From Fen-999 sp964530115 (lineage in GTDB: Bacteria; Pseudomonadota; Gammaproteobacteria; Burkholderiales; Rhodocyclaceae): a stretch of 64,000 bases of DNA. A program made the translations under genes and the position numbers. Of the stretch, positions 14,768 through 25,535 are shown in pieces; within the stretch, counting starts at the first letter, position 1; every line of letters begins with the position of its first letter. The stretch is from the NCBI GenBank assembly GCA_964530115.1, contig CAZGYD010000021.1, forward strand, positions 9,131 through 73,130, read 5' to 3'. The notes beneath the pieces were generated by a model. The model had not been told where the DNA came from, did no database searches, and worked only from the letters and a program-made list of their open reading frames with translations.

Positions 14768-16156
14768 ATGCAAACCTTCGTCGAGGATCGTCGCCGGCGG
14801 GTCGACAGCGCCGTGCTCGCGGGCAAGGCGGCGCTGCTCTATGACAACGCCGTCGCGGGCCAGGTCGTCAGCGCCGCGACCGCCGCGCTGATGGTCTGGG
14901 TGCTCGGACACGATCTGCCGGCCGGCGTCGTGTTCGGCTGGTGGGCGGCGATCATGGTCACCGTGGTCTGGCGCCTCATCCTGGTTCGCGCCTGGCGGAG
15001 GGCGCGACCCGCCGAGGCGGAAGCGGCATCCTGGGTGCGCCGGTTCGTCGCCGCCGCCGGTGCCTCGGGCGCCGTCTGGGCGGCCGGCGTCATCGGCTTC
15101 ACGCTCGGCGCCGACTACCGCGAGCAGCTGTTCGTCGGCTTCGTCGCCGCGGGGCTGGTCGCCGGCGGGATGCCGCTGCTCTCGCCGGTGTTCGCGGCCT
15201 TTGCCGCCTTCGCGGCGCCGATCGCGGTCGCCCTGGCCTTCGCGGCACTGGCCCAGGCGCACGACGCGCTGGGTTGGGCACTGGGCCTCATGGTCGTCGT
15301 CTTCCTGTATGCAGTCCTGCGCAGCGCCCGGGCGATGCAGGCGACGCTCGACGATTCGCTCCGGCTCGCCCACGAGGAGGCGCGGCTCGTCGCCGAGCTC
15401 GACGAAGCGAAGCGGGCGGCCGAGGAGTCTTCGCGCGCCAAGACGGCCTTCCTCGCCAACGTCAGCCACGAGATCCGCACGCCGATGAACGGCGTGCTGG
15501 GCATGACCGACATGCTCATGGACACGCCGCTGTCGGCCGAGCAGCGTGAATTTACGGGCGTGATCCGCGACAGTGCACGCTCGCTGTTGTCGGTCATCGA
15601 CGAGATCCTCGATCTCGCCGAGCTGGAGGCCGGCCGCCTGGCCTTGCGCCAGGACGTGCTCAGCCTGCCGGACCTGCTCCGCCAGATCACCGAGGGGGCG
15701 CGCACGCGCGCGAGCGCCCGCGGCCTCGAGTTCCGGATGGCCGTGAGCTCCGACGTGCCGACCTTCGTCGAGGGCGACGCCGCGCGGCTCAAGCAGGTGA
15801 TCGAGACACTGATCGGCAACGCCCTCAAATTCACGCCGCAGGGGCATGTCGAGCTCGAGGTGCAGGCAGACGGCCGCCCGGCGGCAGGGCGCCGCCTGCG
15901 CTTCGAGGTACGCGACACCGGCATCGGCATCCCGCCCGAGCGCATCGGCGGCTTGTTTACGCCCTTCACCCAGGCCGACGGCTCGGCCACGCGCAGCTAT
16001 GGCGGCGCGGGCCTGGGTCTGGCGATCGCCAAGCGGCTCGTCGCCCTGATGGGCGGCGAGATCGGCGTCGACAGCCTCGTCGGAAAGGGCTCGCGCTTCT
16101 GGTTCAGCGCGGTGTTCCGGGAGCCAGCCGGGGAAAACCCGGATCGCCCGGCCTGA
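14768..16156 (+). CDS. Membrane sensor histidine kinase
   Basis: A protein of 462 residues. Residues 25-200 hold six or so hydrophobic segments without a recognisable periplasmic sensor domain. A coiled linker leads to the dimerisation H-box FLANVSHEIRTPMNG with His234, then the ATPase boxes: N (IGNALKFT), G1 (DTGIGIP) and G2 (GGAGLGLAI). It ends after the kinase domain with no receiver. No response-regulator gene is adjacent, so this is an orphan whose partner lies elsewhere. The 3' end overlaps the convergent gene by 53 bp. Confidence 0.85.
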   Translation: MQTFVEDRRRRVDSAVLAGKAALLYDNAVAGQVVSAATAALMVWVLGHDLPAGVVFGWWAAIMVTVVWRLILVRAWRRARPAEAEAASWVRRFVAAAGASGAVWAAGVIGFTLGADYREQLFVGFVAAGLVAGGMPLLSPVFAAFAAFAAPIAVALAFAALAQAHDALGWALGLMVVVFLYAVLRSARAMQATLDDSLRLAHEEARLVAELDEAKRAAEESSRAKTAFLANVSHEIRTPMNGVLGMTDMLMDTPLSAEQREFTGVIRDSARSLLSVIDEILDLAELEAGRLALRQDVLSLPDLLRQITEGARTRASARGLEFRMAVSSDVPTFVEGDAARLKQVIETLIGNALKFTPQGHVELEVQADGRPAAGRRLRFEVRDTGIGIPPERIGGLFTPFTQADGSATRSYGGAGLGLAIAKRLVALMGGEIGVDSLVGKGSRFWFSAVFREPAGENPDRPA

Positions 16157-17510
16157 CGGCGAGGCCGGTTTCTTCCTCCGTGAGCGGCTCGGCCCAGGCG
16201 AGCTGCTTCTCCAGCACGGCGACGTCGGCCTCGGAGGCATCGCCGGTGCGCGCGCGCAGGCGCCGGCGCAGCTCGTCGGCGGGCGCCTCGCAGGCGAGGA
16301 TGGCGAAAGGGACGCCGCAGTCCGCGGCGAGCCGCCGGAAGCGGTCCCGTTCTTCCCGCTTGAGGAAGGCCGCGTCGGCGATGACCGCAAAGCCGTCGGC
16401 GAGCGCCGCGCGCGCGAGGTCTTCGAGCCGGCCGTAGGTGCGTGCGGTGGCATCGAGGCCATAGATCGTGCCGCCCGAGGCGGCGTCGGGCGCGAAGCCG
16501 TAGAGGCGCTTCCGCTCCACGTCGGAGCGCAGGCGAACGGTCGACGCGTCGCGGTCGGCGAGCAGCAGGGCTGAGGAGGCCGTCGTCTTGCCCGAGCCCG
16601 AGAGGCCGAAGGTGATCGTCAGACTCAGCCGCGGCAACACGCCGAGGCGCTCGGCCAGAGCGAGATATTCGCCGGCCTCGGCCGGCTTGCCCTGGAGCGC
16701 CGCGACCTTGGCGCGGACGACGGCGCGATAGACCGCGTAGAAGCGCATGACCGCCAGGGCGGCGAAGTCGCCGCTCCAGACCAACCACTCGTTGAGCCAC
16801 CAGCAGGCGAGACCGGGGTGGCCGCGGTCGACGAGGTCCATCCAGAGGAAGGCGATCTCGCTGGCGACGTCGATCCAGCGGAAGTCGTCGTTGAACTCGA
16901 TGGCGTCGAAGGGCACGACGCCGCGCTCGAGCAGTACGAGGTTGCCGAGATGGAGATCGCCATGGCATTCGCGGACGAAGCCCGCGGCCTTGCGCGCGGC
17001 GAAGGTCGCTTCCCGGCGGGCGAACTCGGCCGCGGTCCAGCGGCGCAGGGCGGCGAGCCGTGGCGCCTCGGCCGGCAGCAGCCGATCGAGCTCGTCGAAG
17101 TTCTCGACCGCGGGCGCGAGCACGCCCTCGGGCGTGCCGAAGCGCGAGTCGGGGGGCGCCACGGCCGCCGCGGCATGGAAGGCGGCGACCGTGCGCGCAA
17201 GCCCGGAAAGATGCGCGGGGGCCAGCTCGCCGCGGGCACAGACGTGGTCGAGGCGCATCGCCTCGTCGAAGCGGCGCATCCGCACCGCCGGCTCGCCATC
17301 GATCTCGACGACGCCCAGATAAAGCTCCGGCGCGTAGCGGCGGTTCAAGCGCACTTCCGCCTCGCAGCAGGCGCGCCGCTGCTCGACCGTGCCGTAGTCG
17401 AGGAAAGGCAGCGTCACCGGCTTCTTCAGCTTGTAGGCGAACCCGCGCGTGAGCAGCACGCGCGAGATGTGCGTCTCGATGACGGATTCGATGTCGGTCG
17501 GCAGCGCCAT
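16104..17510 (-). CDS. APH-like kinase domain fused to AAA/P-loop kinase
   Basis: A protein of 468 residues. The N-terminal two thirds are an aminoglycoside-phosphotransferase-like fold with the Brenner motif HGDLHLGN (His183) and FNDDFRWIDVASE. The C-terminal part is a P-loop small-molecule kinase with GLSGSGKTT (Lys308). This fusion is widespread in proteobacteria as an uncharacterised ATPase; a resistance role is not implied. Start 17510 ATG. No clear operon partner. Confidence 0.8.
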   Translation of the reverse strand: MALPTDIESVIETHISRVLLTRGFAYKLKKPVTLPFLDYGTVEQRRACCEAEVRLNRRYAPELYLGVVEIDGEPAVRMRRFDEAMRLDHVCARGELAPAHLSGLARTVAAFHAAAAVAPPDSRFGTPEGVLAPAVENFDELDRLLPAEAPRLAALRRWTAAEFARREATFAARKAAGFVRECHGDLHLGNLVLLERGVVPFDAIEFNDDFRWIDVASEIAFLWMDLVDRGHPGLACWWLNEWLVWSGDFAALAVMRFYAVYRAVVRAKVAALQGKPAEAGEYLALAERLGVLPRLSLTITFGLSGSGKTTASSALLLADRDASTVRLRSDVERKRLYGFAPDAASGGTIYGLDATARTYGRLEDLARAALADGFAVIADAAFLKREERDRFRRLAADCGVPFAILACEAPADELRRRLRARTGDASEADVAVLEKQLAWAEPLTEEETGLAVRPGDPGFPRLAPGTPR

Positions 17511-17579
17511 GGGGCAACGATACTCCTGCCGGCGCCGGAGAGTATCGCCAGCCCCGCGGAGCCGCGGCCGTCGCGGGCG

Positions 17580-18647
17580 CTAAGGCCGGTCAGGGGAAGC
17601 GGCCGCGGCCTTCGCTTCCTGCTTCGAGGCGAAGGTCGCGCCGCCCATGCCGTCGGCCGTGAACTCGATGGTCACATCGGCGGTGCGGTCGCAGCCGCGG
17701 TAAGTCCAGCGTTCCTCCCAGCTGCCGGAAACGAGGAAGGCGTGTTCGTAGCCGGGCACGCTGCTCGGCAGCCAGACCGCGTCGGTGAGCGGTCGCGAGA
17801 CCGTCGTCTTCACCAGCTCCGGCAGCGGCGTGTTCGGCGTCTCCTTCGGGTCGCGGATGCCGCAGGTGGCGATCATCGCCGCCACCGCCTGGGGAAGCTG
17901 GGCGTCGAGGAAGAGCTGCGGCGTGGTCAGGGTCTGCCCGAGGCGCTTTTGCACCAGGGCGACCTGGTGATAGCGCTTCAGCCCCGGATGGCTCCAGACC
18001 GGCAGCTTGCCGAGCGCCGCGAGCATGCGTTCGCGGTTGCCTTCACCGACGGTGGCACCGGCCATCAGCGCGAGCGAGAAGAGCGCGGGCGGATACCTTT
18101 TCTCGGCCGCGCGGTAAAGGGCGTCATGGGCCTCGGTGTCGAGCGTCCGCTCGGCGACCGGCCGGGCAGCAAGCGCCAGGTAGCGCGCCGGATCGGGCTT
18201 GCCGGCGGCGTCCAGCCAGCGCAGCGGGCCGGCGATCAGCGCGACATAGACGAAATGGCTGCTGCCGGGATCGCCGAGGCGGTCGCCGCGGCGCGCGTAG
18301 TCGAGCGCCTTGTCCGCGTCCTTCGCCACGCCCTCGCCGCTCGCGTGCATGCGTGCGAGCGGCTCGAATGCCCGTGCCACGCCGCCCTCGGCGGCCTTCC
18401 CGTACCAGCGGACGGCTTCCGCCTTGTCGACGGTGGCGCCCTGCCCGGTGTCATGCATGAAGCCGAGCAGCCAGCTGCCGCGCGCGTCGCCGGCTTCGGC
18501 GGCCTGGCGCGCCTCGCGCAGGGCCGTGTCATAGTCCCGGGCCTTGTGGGCGGCGACGGCCTCGTCGAAGCCCGCAGTCGCGGTGCTCTGCAGGGTGAAG
18601 ACGGTGGCGGCCGCGAGGGCGAGGCGCAACGGGCGAAGAAGTGGCAT
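17580..18647 (-). CDS. Exported Sel1-repeat protein
   Basis: A protein of 355 residues. A signal peptide (LRLALAAATVFTLQSTATA) is followed by Sel1-like repeats (ARGSWLLGFMHDTGQGATVD and ARAFEPLARMHASGEGVAKD, about 55-130), which mediate protein contacts. The C-terminal half has no recognised domain and contains two Cys that could pair. The start at 18647 gives the signal peptide; the frame continues upstream through a copy of the dispersed repeat but without plausible coding. Confidence 0.75.
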   Translation of the reverse strand: MPLLRPLRLALAAATVFTLQSTATAGFDEAVAAHKARDYDTALREARQAAEAGDARGSWLLGFMHDTGQGATVDKAEAVRWYGKAAEGGVARAFEPLARMHASGEGVAKDADKALDYARRGDRLGDPGSSHFVYVALIAGPLRWLDAAGKPDPARYLALAARPVAERTLDTEAHDALYRAAEKRYPPALFSLALMAGATVGEGNRERMLAALGKLPVWSHPGLKRYHQVALVQKRLGQTLTTPQLFLDAQLPQAVAAMIATCGIRDPKETPNTPLPELVKTTVSRPLTDAVWLPSSVPGYEHAFLVSGSWEERWTYRGCDRTADVTIEFTADGMGGATFASKQEAKAAAASPDRP

Positions 18648-18764
18648 GGTGGCACTTGTTTCCAGTGGGAAGGGACGGCCGCCGGTCAGACTTGTCATCG
18701 CGACGGCGTCCGGAAATTTACGGCCGCCGCCGTTCGCAATTGAGCGCAGTGAGTCGCGACAGCC

Positions 18765-18788
18765 GAAACTCAGCCGCCGTGACACGCC
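18765..18788 (-). repeat. Host dispersed 24-bp repeat, copy 2
   Basis: Minus-strand copy in the 147-bp gap between prfC (its stop is at 18795) and the Sel1 gene, oriented toward the Sel1 gene start. Confidence 0.8.
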
Positions 18789-18794
18789 GGCCAT

Positions 18795-20387
<1,593 letters not shown>

Positions 20388-20459
20388 GGGTTTGCTCCGG
20401 AACGAAAAAGGGCGCGATTATCCCCGCGCCCCGCGATCGCCGCAAGCGGCGGCGATGGC

Positions 20460-21920
20460 TCAACCGGCGCCCGCGTACTTTTCCCTGACCATGCGGTCGA
20501 TCGTCGCCACGACGCCTTCGCTGCCGCGCTCCATCTCTTCGAGATGGTCGTAGATCCGCTGCTGGAGTCCGGCATCATTCTCCCAACCGGTGCCGATCAG
20601 GCCGAGCACGGCATGGGCGTTGTCGTGAACGCGCGCGTGCGGCGCCTCCATGTCGCGATAGGCCGGCACGGTGCTGAAGCGCGCCTTGCCGTCGCCCTCG
20701 TGGTACCACTTGCCGAGCCGGCAGGCGGTATGGCCGACACTGACGGGCTTGACGTACTGCTCGTCGCCGCCCGAGTTCAGCGCCATGTAAGTGCGCTGCT
20801 TGTAGATCATGTGATCGACCTTGATCAGCGAGGCGAAGCTCTGGTCCATGGCATGGTTGGCCTTGCCGAGCGTCGTCCCGGCCGAGGCGGCGAACTGGCG
20901 GAAGCGCTCGGCAAGCTCGCCGACGACGGCGCGCGACCGCTCGGTCGTGGCCAGCATCGCCGCGGAATCGTCGCGCATGGCGGCGGCTTCGCTCATCAGG
21001 CCATCCATGATGCGGCCGATCGACTCGGAGGCCTTCTTGGTGTTCTCGGCGAGCTTGCGGACCTCGTCCGCGACGACGGCGAAGCCGCGGCCGGCCTCGC
21101 CGGCACGGGCGGCTTCGATCGCGGCGTTGAGCGCCAGCAGGTTGGTCTGGTCGGCGATGCCGTTGATCAGCGCCACGGCGTGCTGGATCTCGTTGCCGCG
21201 CGAATTGAGCTCGGCGACGGCCCGGCCCGAGTGTTCTACCTTTTCGGCGATCTCGCCGAGCTGGCCGACCACCGCGGCGACGGCGGCCTCGCTGGCGCCG
21301 GCATCGGCGTGGGTGCGGGTCGCCACTTCGACCACAGTCTTCATCTGCTCGGCGATCGCCACCAGATCGGCCTGGCTGGAGAGCAGATTGTTGGTGACGT
21401 TCCTCGAATTGAGCGCCTGGACGTTGGACATCAGCCGGTTGCGTATCTGCTCGCGCACGGTCTGGGCCATGCCTGCGAGCGAGACGTTGAGGTTTTCCAG
21501 GCCGGCGCGGAAGACACCGTGCAGGCCGACCGGCTGGCACTTGCGCCAGGCCAGGCCGTCGCTTGCATATTTGAAGGCCGTGCCGACCTCGCGGAAATAG
21601 GGCTCGAGCTGGTCGAGCATGTCGTTCACGTTCCAGCACAGGCGGCCGACCGGGTCGTCGGCCTCGATGCCGGTGATGCGGCCGTCGAAGCGCCCCTGGG
21701 CGACTTCGACGGCGATCTGCTCGAGCCTGGAAAGCGGCGCGAGCCAGCGCCGGCTGGCGATGTGCATCCAGGCGGCGAGCCCGACGCCGAGCACGAGCAC
21801 GCCGGCGCAGGCCCAGTTGAAGCCGTAGAAAGCGAGGTTGATGATCAGCCCGGCAACGAGCAGCATGCCGAAACCGAGCGCGAAGAGGCTGTAGCGGGCC
21901 TGGAGGGTGGTCGTGTCCAT
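20460..21920 (-). CDS. Methyl-accepting chemotaxis protein with C-terminal CZB domain
   Basis: A chemoreceptor of 486 residues. Two N-terminal membrane helices (about 10-50) have almost no periplasmic loop, followed by a HAMP-like segment (RLEQIAVEVAQGRF) and the signalling hairpin with the conserved tip INGIADQTNLLALNAAIEAA. Residues from about 370 form a chemoreceptor zinc-binding domain (DHMIYKQRTYMAL, HTACRLGKWYHEG, HARVHDNAH) with its His/Cys ligands. With no external sensor domain, it probably reads the PAS protein encoded 4 bp upstream. Confidence 0.9.
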   Translation of the reverse strand: MDTTTLQARYSLFALGFGMLLVAGLIINLAFYGFNWACAGVLVLGVGLAAWMHIASRRWLAPLSRLEQIAVEVAQGRFDGRITGIEADDPVGRLCWNVNDMLDQLEPYFREVGTAFKYASDGLAWRKCQPVGLHGVFRAGLENLNVSLAGMAQTVREQIRNRLMSNVQALNSRNVTNNLLSSQADLVAIAEQMKTVVEVATRTHADAGASEAAVAAVVGQLGEIAEKVEHSGRAVAELNSRGNEIQHAVALINGIADQTNLLALNAAIEAARAGEAGRGFAVVADEVRKLAENTKKASESIGRIMDGLMSEAAAMRDDSAAMLATTERSRAVVGELAERFRQFAASAGTTLGKANHAMDQSFASLIKVDHMIYKQRTYMALNSGGDEQYVKPVSVGHTACRLGKWYHEGDGKARFSTVPAYRDMEAPHARVHDNAHAVLGLIGTGWENDAGLQQRIYDHLEEMERGSEGVVATIDRMVREKYAGAG

Positions 21921-21924
21921 GGCT

Positions 21925-22443
21925 TCAGAAGGAAAGAACGAACTCGTCGTAGGTGGTGCCTTTCTCGGCGAGGAGATCGGTGAGGATCTCCGTCGAGGCG
22001 GCGATCGCGTCGCGGGCGCCGGCCTGGCGCTCGGCCTCGAGCATGGTCCGGTAGAGGTCGGAGAAGAAGCGCACGGCCTCGTCCTTCGGCTTGCGCCGTG
22101 CCGAGAGGTAGCCGATGTGCCGGCCATCGAGGTCGTAGGATGGCGTGACGTTGGCGAAGGTCCAGTAGAAGCTGCCGTCCTTCGCCATGTTCTTGACGTA
22201 GGCGAAGCACTCGCGGCCGGACTGGATCGTGTCCCAAAGCAGCTTGAAGACGGCGCGCGGCATGTCGGGATGCCGGACGATGTTGTGCTGGCTGCCGAGC
22301 AGCTCGGCCTCGGTGTATCCGGAAAACTCGATGAAGATGCGGTTGCCGTAGGTGATGCGGCCCTTGAGGTCGGTCTTGGAGACGATGAAATCCTCTTCCC
22401 GCATTTTCCGCTCGACGGTGGTCGGGACGATGTCGCGTTTCAA
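21925..22443 (-). CDS. Aer-like PAS sensor protein
   Basis: A protein of 172 residues consisting of one PAS domain of the Aer type (EDFIVSKTDLKGRITYGNRI, then HNIVRHPDMPRAVFKLLWD), which in Aer binds FAD and senses redox or oxygen. The C-terminal helices have no signalling hairpin. The start is TTG 22443, 6 bp after AGGAG, which gives the usual LKRDIVPTTVER beginning; no in-frame ATG fits. It is followed after 4 bp by the chemoreceptor, so the pair likely works as a split Aer. Divergent from oxyR. Confidence 0.85.
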   Translation of the reverse strand: MKRDIVPTTVERKMREEDFIVSKTDLKGRITYGNRIFIEFSGYTEAELLGSQHNIVRHPDMPRAVFKLLWDTIQSGRECFAYVKNMAKDGSFYWTFANVTPSYDLDGRHIGYLSARRKPKDEAVRFFSDLYRTMLEAERQAGARDAIAASTEILTDLLAEKGTTYDEFVLSF

Positions 22444-22612
22444 CGGCGGCTCCTCGTTCGTAGTTCTTTGGTGGTAAGTTTGCGGCCGGCCACGGTCTGC
22501 GAATGCGCCAAATACTGAAGGCGATTGCGGCCATTTCCCCGTCATGTGCGGGTGAGGCGCACGCTGTTATGATGAAACCGAAGTTTCCCGCGGGAAGCTG
22601 CACACTCTGTCC

Positions 22613-23527
22613 ATGACCCTGACCGATCTCAAGTACATCGTCGCCCTGGCCCGCGAGCGCCACTTCGGCCGCGCGGCGGAAAAGTGCTTCGTCTCCCAGC
22701 CGACGCTCTCGGTCGCGGTGAAGAAGCTGGAGGAGGAGCTCGGCGTCATCCTCTTCGAGCGCTCGCCGCAGGAAGTCCGCCTGACCCCGGTCGGCGAACG
22801 CATCGTCGCCCAGGCGGAGAAGGTGCTCGGCGAAGTGGCCCAGCTCGCCGAAATCGCCGCCGCCGGCAAGAATCCGCTGGCCGGGCCGCTGCGCCTCGGC
22901 GTGATCTACACGATCGGCCCATGGCTGTTGCCGAAGCTGGTGCCGCTGCTCCACGAGCGGGCGCCGGAAATGCCGCTGCTGCTCGAAGAGAACTACACCC
23001 ACGTGCTGCTCGACAAGCTCAAGGCCGCCGAGCTCGACGTGGCCATCCTGGCGCTGCCCGTCGAGGAGCCGGGACTGGTCGTCCAGGGCATTTACGACGA
23101 AGCTTTTCGGGTTCTCGTTCCGGCCGGACATCCCTGGGCCAGGCTCAAGCAGGTCGATCCCGCCAGCCTGCTCGAACAGCCGCTTTTGATGCTCGGCCGG
23201 GGCAACTGCTTCCGTGACCAGGTACTCGACCTATGTACCCAGGCCGGCCGCGGCGGGCCGCAGGTGCTCGAGGGCAGCTCGCTCGAGACGATCCGGCACA
23301 TGGTCGCCTCGGGCGTCGGCATCACGGTGATGCCGGCCACGGCGGTCGACGACATTCCGAAAAACGACCCGCTGCTACGGGTCCGCCATTTCATCGAGCC
23401 CGTGCCCTCGCGCCGGGTCGGCATCGTCTGGCGCGCGAGCTTCCCGCGCCATCAGGCGATTGACCTGCTGCGCGCGGCCCTGCTCGACTGCAATCTGCCC
23501 GGCACCCGGCCGGTGGCGCGCCGATAG
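22613..23527 (+). CDS. oxyR: Peroxide-sensing LysR regulator OxyR (copy 1)
   Basis: A protein of 304 residues. The N-terminal winged helix (AAEKCFVSQPTLSVAVKKLE) is followed by a substrate-binding fold. The redox cysteines are Cys199 and Cys208 (GNCFRDQVLDLC), the same numbers as the disulfide pair of E. coli OxyR. Its stop codon is part of an OxyR operator for the next gene. The 169-bp gap to the divergent PAS gene holds no obvious OxyR box, so this copy may not be self-regulated. Confidence 0.95.
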   Translation: MTLTDLKYIVALARERHFGRAAEKCFVSQPTLSVAVKKLEEELGVILFERSPQEVRLTPVGERIVAQAEKVLGEVAQLAEIAAAGKNPLAGPLRLGVIYTIGPWLLPKLVPLLHERAPEMPLLLEENYTHVLLDKLKAAELDVAILALPVEEPGLVVQGIYDEAFRVLVPAGHPWARLKQVDPASLLEQPLLMLGRGNCFRDQVLDLCTQAGRGGPQVLEGSSLETIRHMVASGVGITVMPATAVDDIPKNDPLLRVRHFIEPVPSRRVGIVWRASFPRHQAIDLLRAALLDCNLPGTRPVARR

Positions 23528-23560
23528 CCGGCGGCTATCGATACCGTAGAAAAATCCAAT
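23524..23560. promoter_or_regulatory. OxyR operator upstream of rubrerythrin
   Basis: ATAG-n7-CTAT-n7-GTAG-n7-CAAT, exact spacing for an OxyR tetramer. The first ATAG contains the oxyR stop codon (TAG at 23525-23527). It lies about 120 bp before the rubrerythrin start. Confidence 0.85.
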
Positions 23561-23680
23561 TTCCATTTTTCCGGTCGGGCTTCTAATCTGGTCTGGTCGA
23601 GGCGTCTGTCCCGGCTTTTCACGCTGCCGCCGCAGAAAAGGCGGGCAGTCCGTCAATCACAGTCGAGAAGGAGGCAAAGC

Positions 23681-24097
23681 ATGGAACTCAAGGGCTCCAA
23701 GACCGAGCAGCACCTGAAGGCCGCGTTCGCCGGTGAATCGCAGGCCAACCGCCGTTACCTCTATTTCGCCAACAAGGCCGACGTCGAGGGCTATCCGGAC
23801 ATCGCGGCGCTGTTCCGCTCGACCGCGGAAGGCGAAACCGGCCACGCCCACGGCCACCTCGAGTACCTGGAGAAGTGCGGCGATCCGGCCACCGGCCTGC
23901 CGTTCGGCTCGACGCGCGACAACCTGAAGTCGGCGGTCGCCGGCGAGACGCACGAATATACGGACATGTATCCGGGCATGGCCAAGGACGCGCGCGCCGA
24001 GGGCTTCGATGAAATCGCCGACTGGTTCGAGACGCTGGCCAAGGCCGAGCGTTCGCATGCCAACCGTTATCAGAAGGCACTGAACGAACTCGGCTGA
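23681..24097 (+). CDS. Rubrerythrin family protein (no rubredoxin domain)
   Basis: A di-iron peroxidase-type four-helix protein of 138 residues. The ligand motifs are ESQANRRY and EGETGHAHGH in the first half, ETHEY and KAERSHANRY in the second. Typical rubrerythrins have a C-terminal rubredoxin centre; it is absent, so electrons must come from a partner, for which the Fe-S protein encoded next is the natural candidate. Preceded by an OxyR operator. The stop codon is the left arm of a perfect hairpin. Confidence 0.9.
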   Translation: MELKGSKTEQHLKAAFAGESQANRRYLYFANKADVEGYPDIAALFRSTAEGETGHAHGHLEYLEKCGDPATGLPFGSTRDNLKSAVAGETHEYTDMYPGMAKDARAEGFDEIADWFETLAKAERSHANRYQKALNELG

Positions 24098-24107
24098 AAC
24101 TCAGCCG
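24091..24107. terminator. Hairpin formed by the rubrerythrin stop and a dispersed repeat
   Basis: CGGCTGA-AAC-TCAGCCG, a perfect 7-bp stem made by the last codons of rubrerythrin and the repeat copy at 24096. There is no U-tract, so it could reduce rather than stop transcription into the downstream genes. Confidence 0.4.
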
Positions 24108-24119
24108 TGGTAACACGCC
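24096..24119 (-). repeat. Host dispersed 24-bp repeat, copy 3
   Basis: Minus-strand copy matching the consensus perfectly, beginning within the rubrerythrin stop codon. Confidence 0.85.
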
Positions 24120-24197
24120 GCGGACGGGGCGCGAGACCGCCGCCGCGGCAATGCTGCACCCCCAGCCCCGACACTCCGACCGAGAAGGAGCCAGGCC

Positions 24198-25532
24198 ATG
24201 GCCGGTTCGGCACGCGAAGGCAACCTCGAAGCGCCCACACGCCACCCGATCGACTGGCGCAATCCGGAGTTTTATGACGAGGAGGCGCTCCATCGCGAGA
24301 TGGAGCGCGTCTTCGACATCTGCCACGGCTGCCGGCGCTGCGTCAGTCTCTGCCAGTCGTTCCCGACGCTGTTCGATCTCGTCGATGCCTCCGAGTCCAT
24401 GGAAGTCGACGGCGTCAAAAAGGAAGACTATTGGAAGGTCGTCGAGCACTGCTATCTCTGCGACCTCTGCTACATGACCAAGTGCCCCTACGTGCCGCCG
24501 CACGAGTGGAACCTGGATTTTCCGCACCTGATGCTGCGCGCCAAGGCGGTGCATTTCCGCAGGCACGGGGCGAAGCTGCGTGACCGCGTGCTCACGAGCA
24601 CCGACGTCGTCGGCCGCTTCGTCGGCATCCCGATCGTCGCGCCGACGGTCAATGCGGTCAACAAGGTCGGCGTCGCCCGCAAGGCGCTCGAAGCCGTCGC
24701 CGGGATCCACAGCGAAGCCTGGCTGCCCGAATTCTCGGGCCGGCCACTGCGCAGCCGGCTGCGTCCCCTGCCGGCCGACATGCCGAGCGAACCCGCCGGG
24801 CGCACGAAGGGCAAGGTCGCGCTCTTCGCCACCTGCTTCATGAACCGCAACGAGCCAGGCCCCGGCGAGGACCTCGTCGCGGTCTTCGAACACAACGGCA
24901 TTCCGGTCACGATCGCCGAAAAGGAGCGCTGCTGCGGCATGCCCAAGCTGGAGCTCGGCGACTTCGAGTCGGTGCGTGCCGCCAAGGAGGCGAACATCCC
25001 GGTGCTGGCGAGGCTCGTCGACCAGGGCTGGGACCTCACGGCGCTGATCCCCTCCTGCGTGCTCATGTTCAAGCAGGAGCTGCCGCTGATGTTTCCCGAT
25101 GATCCCGACGTGCTCAAGGTGAAGAACGCTTTCTTCGATCCCTTCGAGTACCTGATGCTCCGGCACAGGGAAGGCAGGCTGAAAACCGACTTCAGGCAGG
25201 GCCTCGGCAAGGTCGCCTATCACGCGGCCTGCCACCAGCGCGTCCAGAACATTGGCCCGAAGACGAAGGAATGCCTGTCGCTCGTCCCGGACACGCAGGT
25301 CGAGATCATCGAGCGCTGCTCCGGCCATGACGGCACCTACGCGGTGAAGAAGGAGTTCCACCCCTACGCGATGAAGATCGTCAAGCCGGTCGTCGGCCGT
25401 GTCGATCAGGCCAGGCCCGACCACTACGGTTCCGACTGCTGCATGGCCGGGCATCACATCGGCCACGCGCGTGGCGACGGCAGCCGGCCGGAACATCCGA
25501 TCACCCTGCTGCGCAAAGCTTACGGGATCTAG
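24198..25532 (+). CDS. GlpC/HdrD-like Fe-S oxidoreductase
   Basis: A protein of 444 residues with two N-terminal [4Fe-4S] motifs (CHGCRRCVSLCQ and CYLCDLCYMTKCP) and two CCG domains (ERCCGMPKLE, and CHQRVQN with SDCCMAGHH), as in GlpC and heterodisulfide reductase subunits. No membrane segment is evident. The set rubrerythrin, this protein, DUF3501 is a recurrent gene neighbourhood in proteobacteria, so it is inferred to pass electrons to rubrerythrin. ATG 24198 follows AAGGAG. Confidence 0.85.
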   Translation: MAGSAREGNLEAPTRHPIDWRNPEFYDEEALHREMERVFDICHGCRRCVSLCQSFPTLFDLVDASESMEVDGVKKEDYWKVVEHCYLCDLCYMTKCPYVPPHEWNLDFPHLMLRAKAVHFRRHGAKLRDRVLTSTDVVGRFVGIPIVAPTVNAVNKVGVARKALEAVAGIHSEAWLPEFSGRPLRSRLRPLPADMPSEPAGRTKGKVALFATCFMNRNEPGPGEDLVAVFEHNGIPVTIAEKERCCGMPKLELGDFESVRAAKEANIPVLARLVDQGWDLTALIPSCVLMFKQELPLMFPDDPDVLKVKNAFFDPFEYLMLRHREGRLKTDFRQGLGKVAYHAACHQRVQNIGPKTKECLSLVPDTQVEIIERCSGHDGTYAVKKEFHPYAMKIVKPVVGRVDQARPDHYGSDCCMAGHHIGHARGDGSRPEHPITLLRKAYGI

Positions 25533-25535
25533 ACC

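Noticed and set aside
16104..17510. Aminoglycoside-resistance gene
   Set aside because: The APH-like fold is fused to a P-loop kinase, a widespread housekeeping-type architecture with no resistance context.
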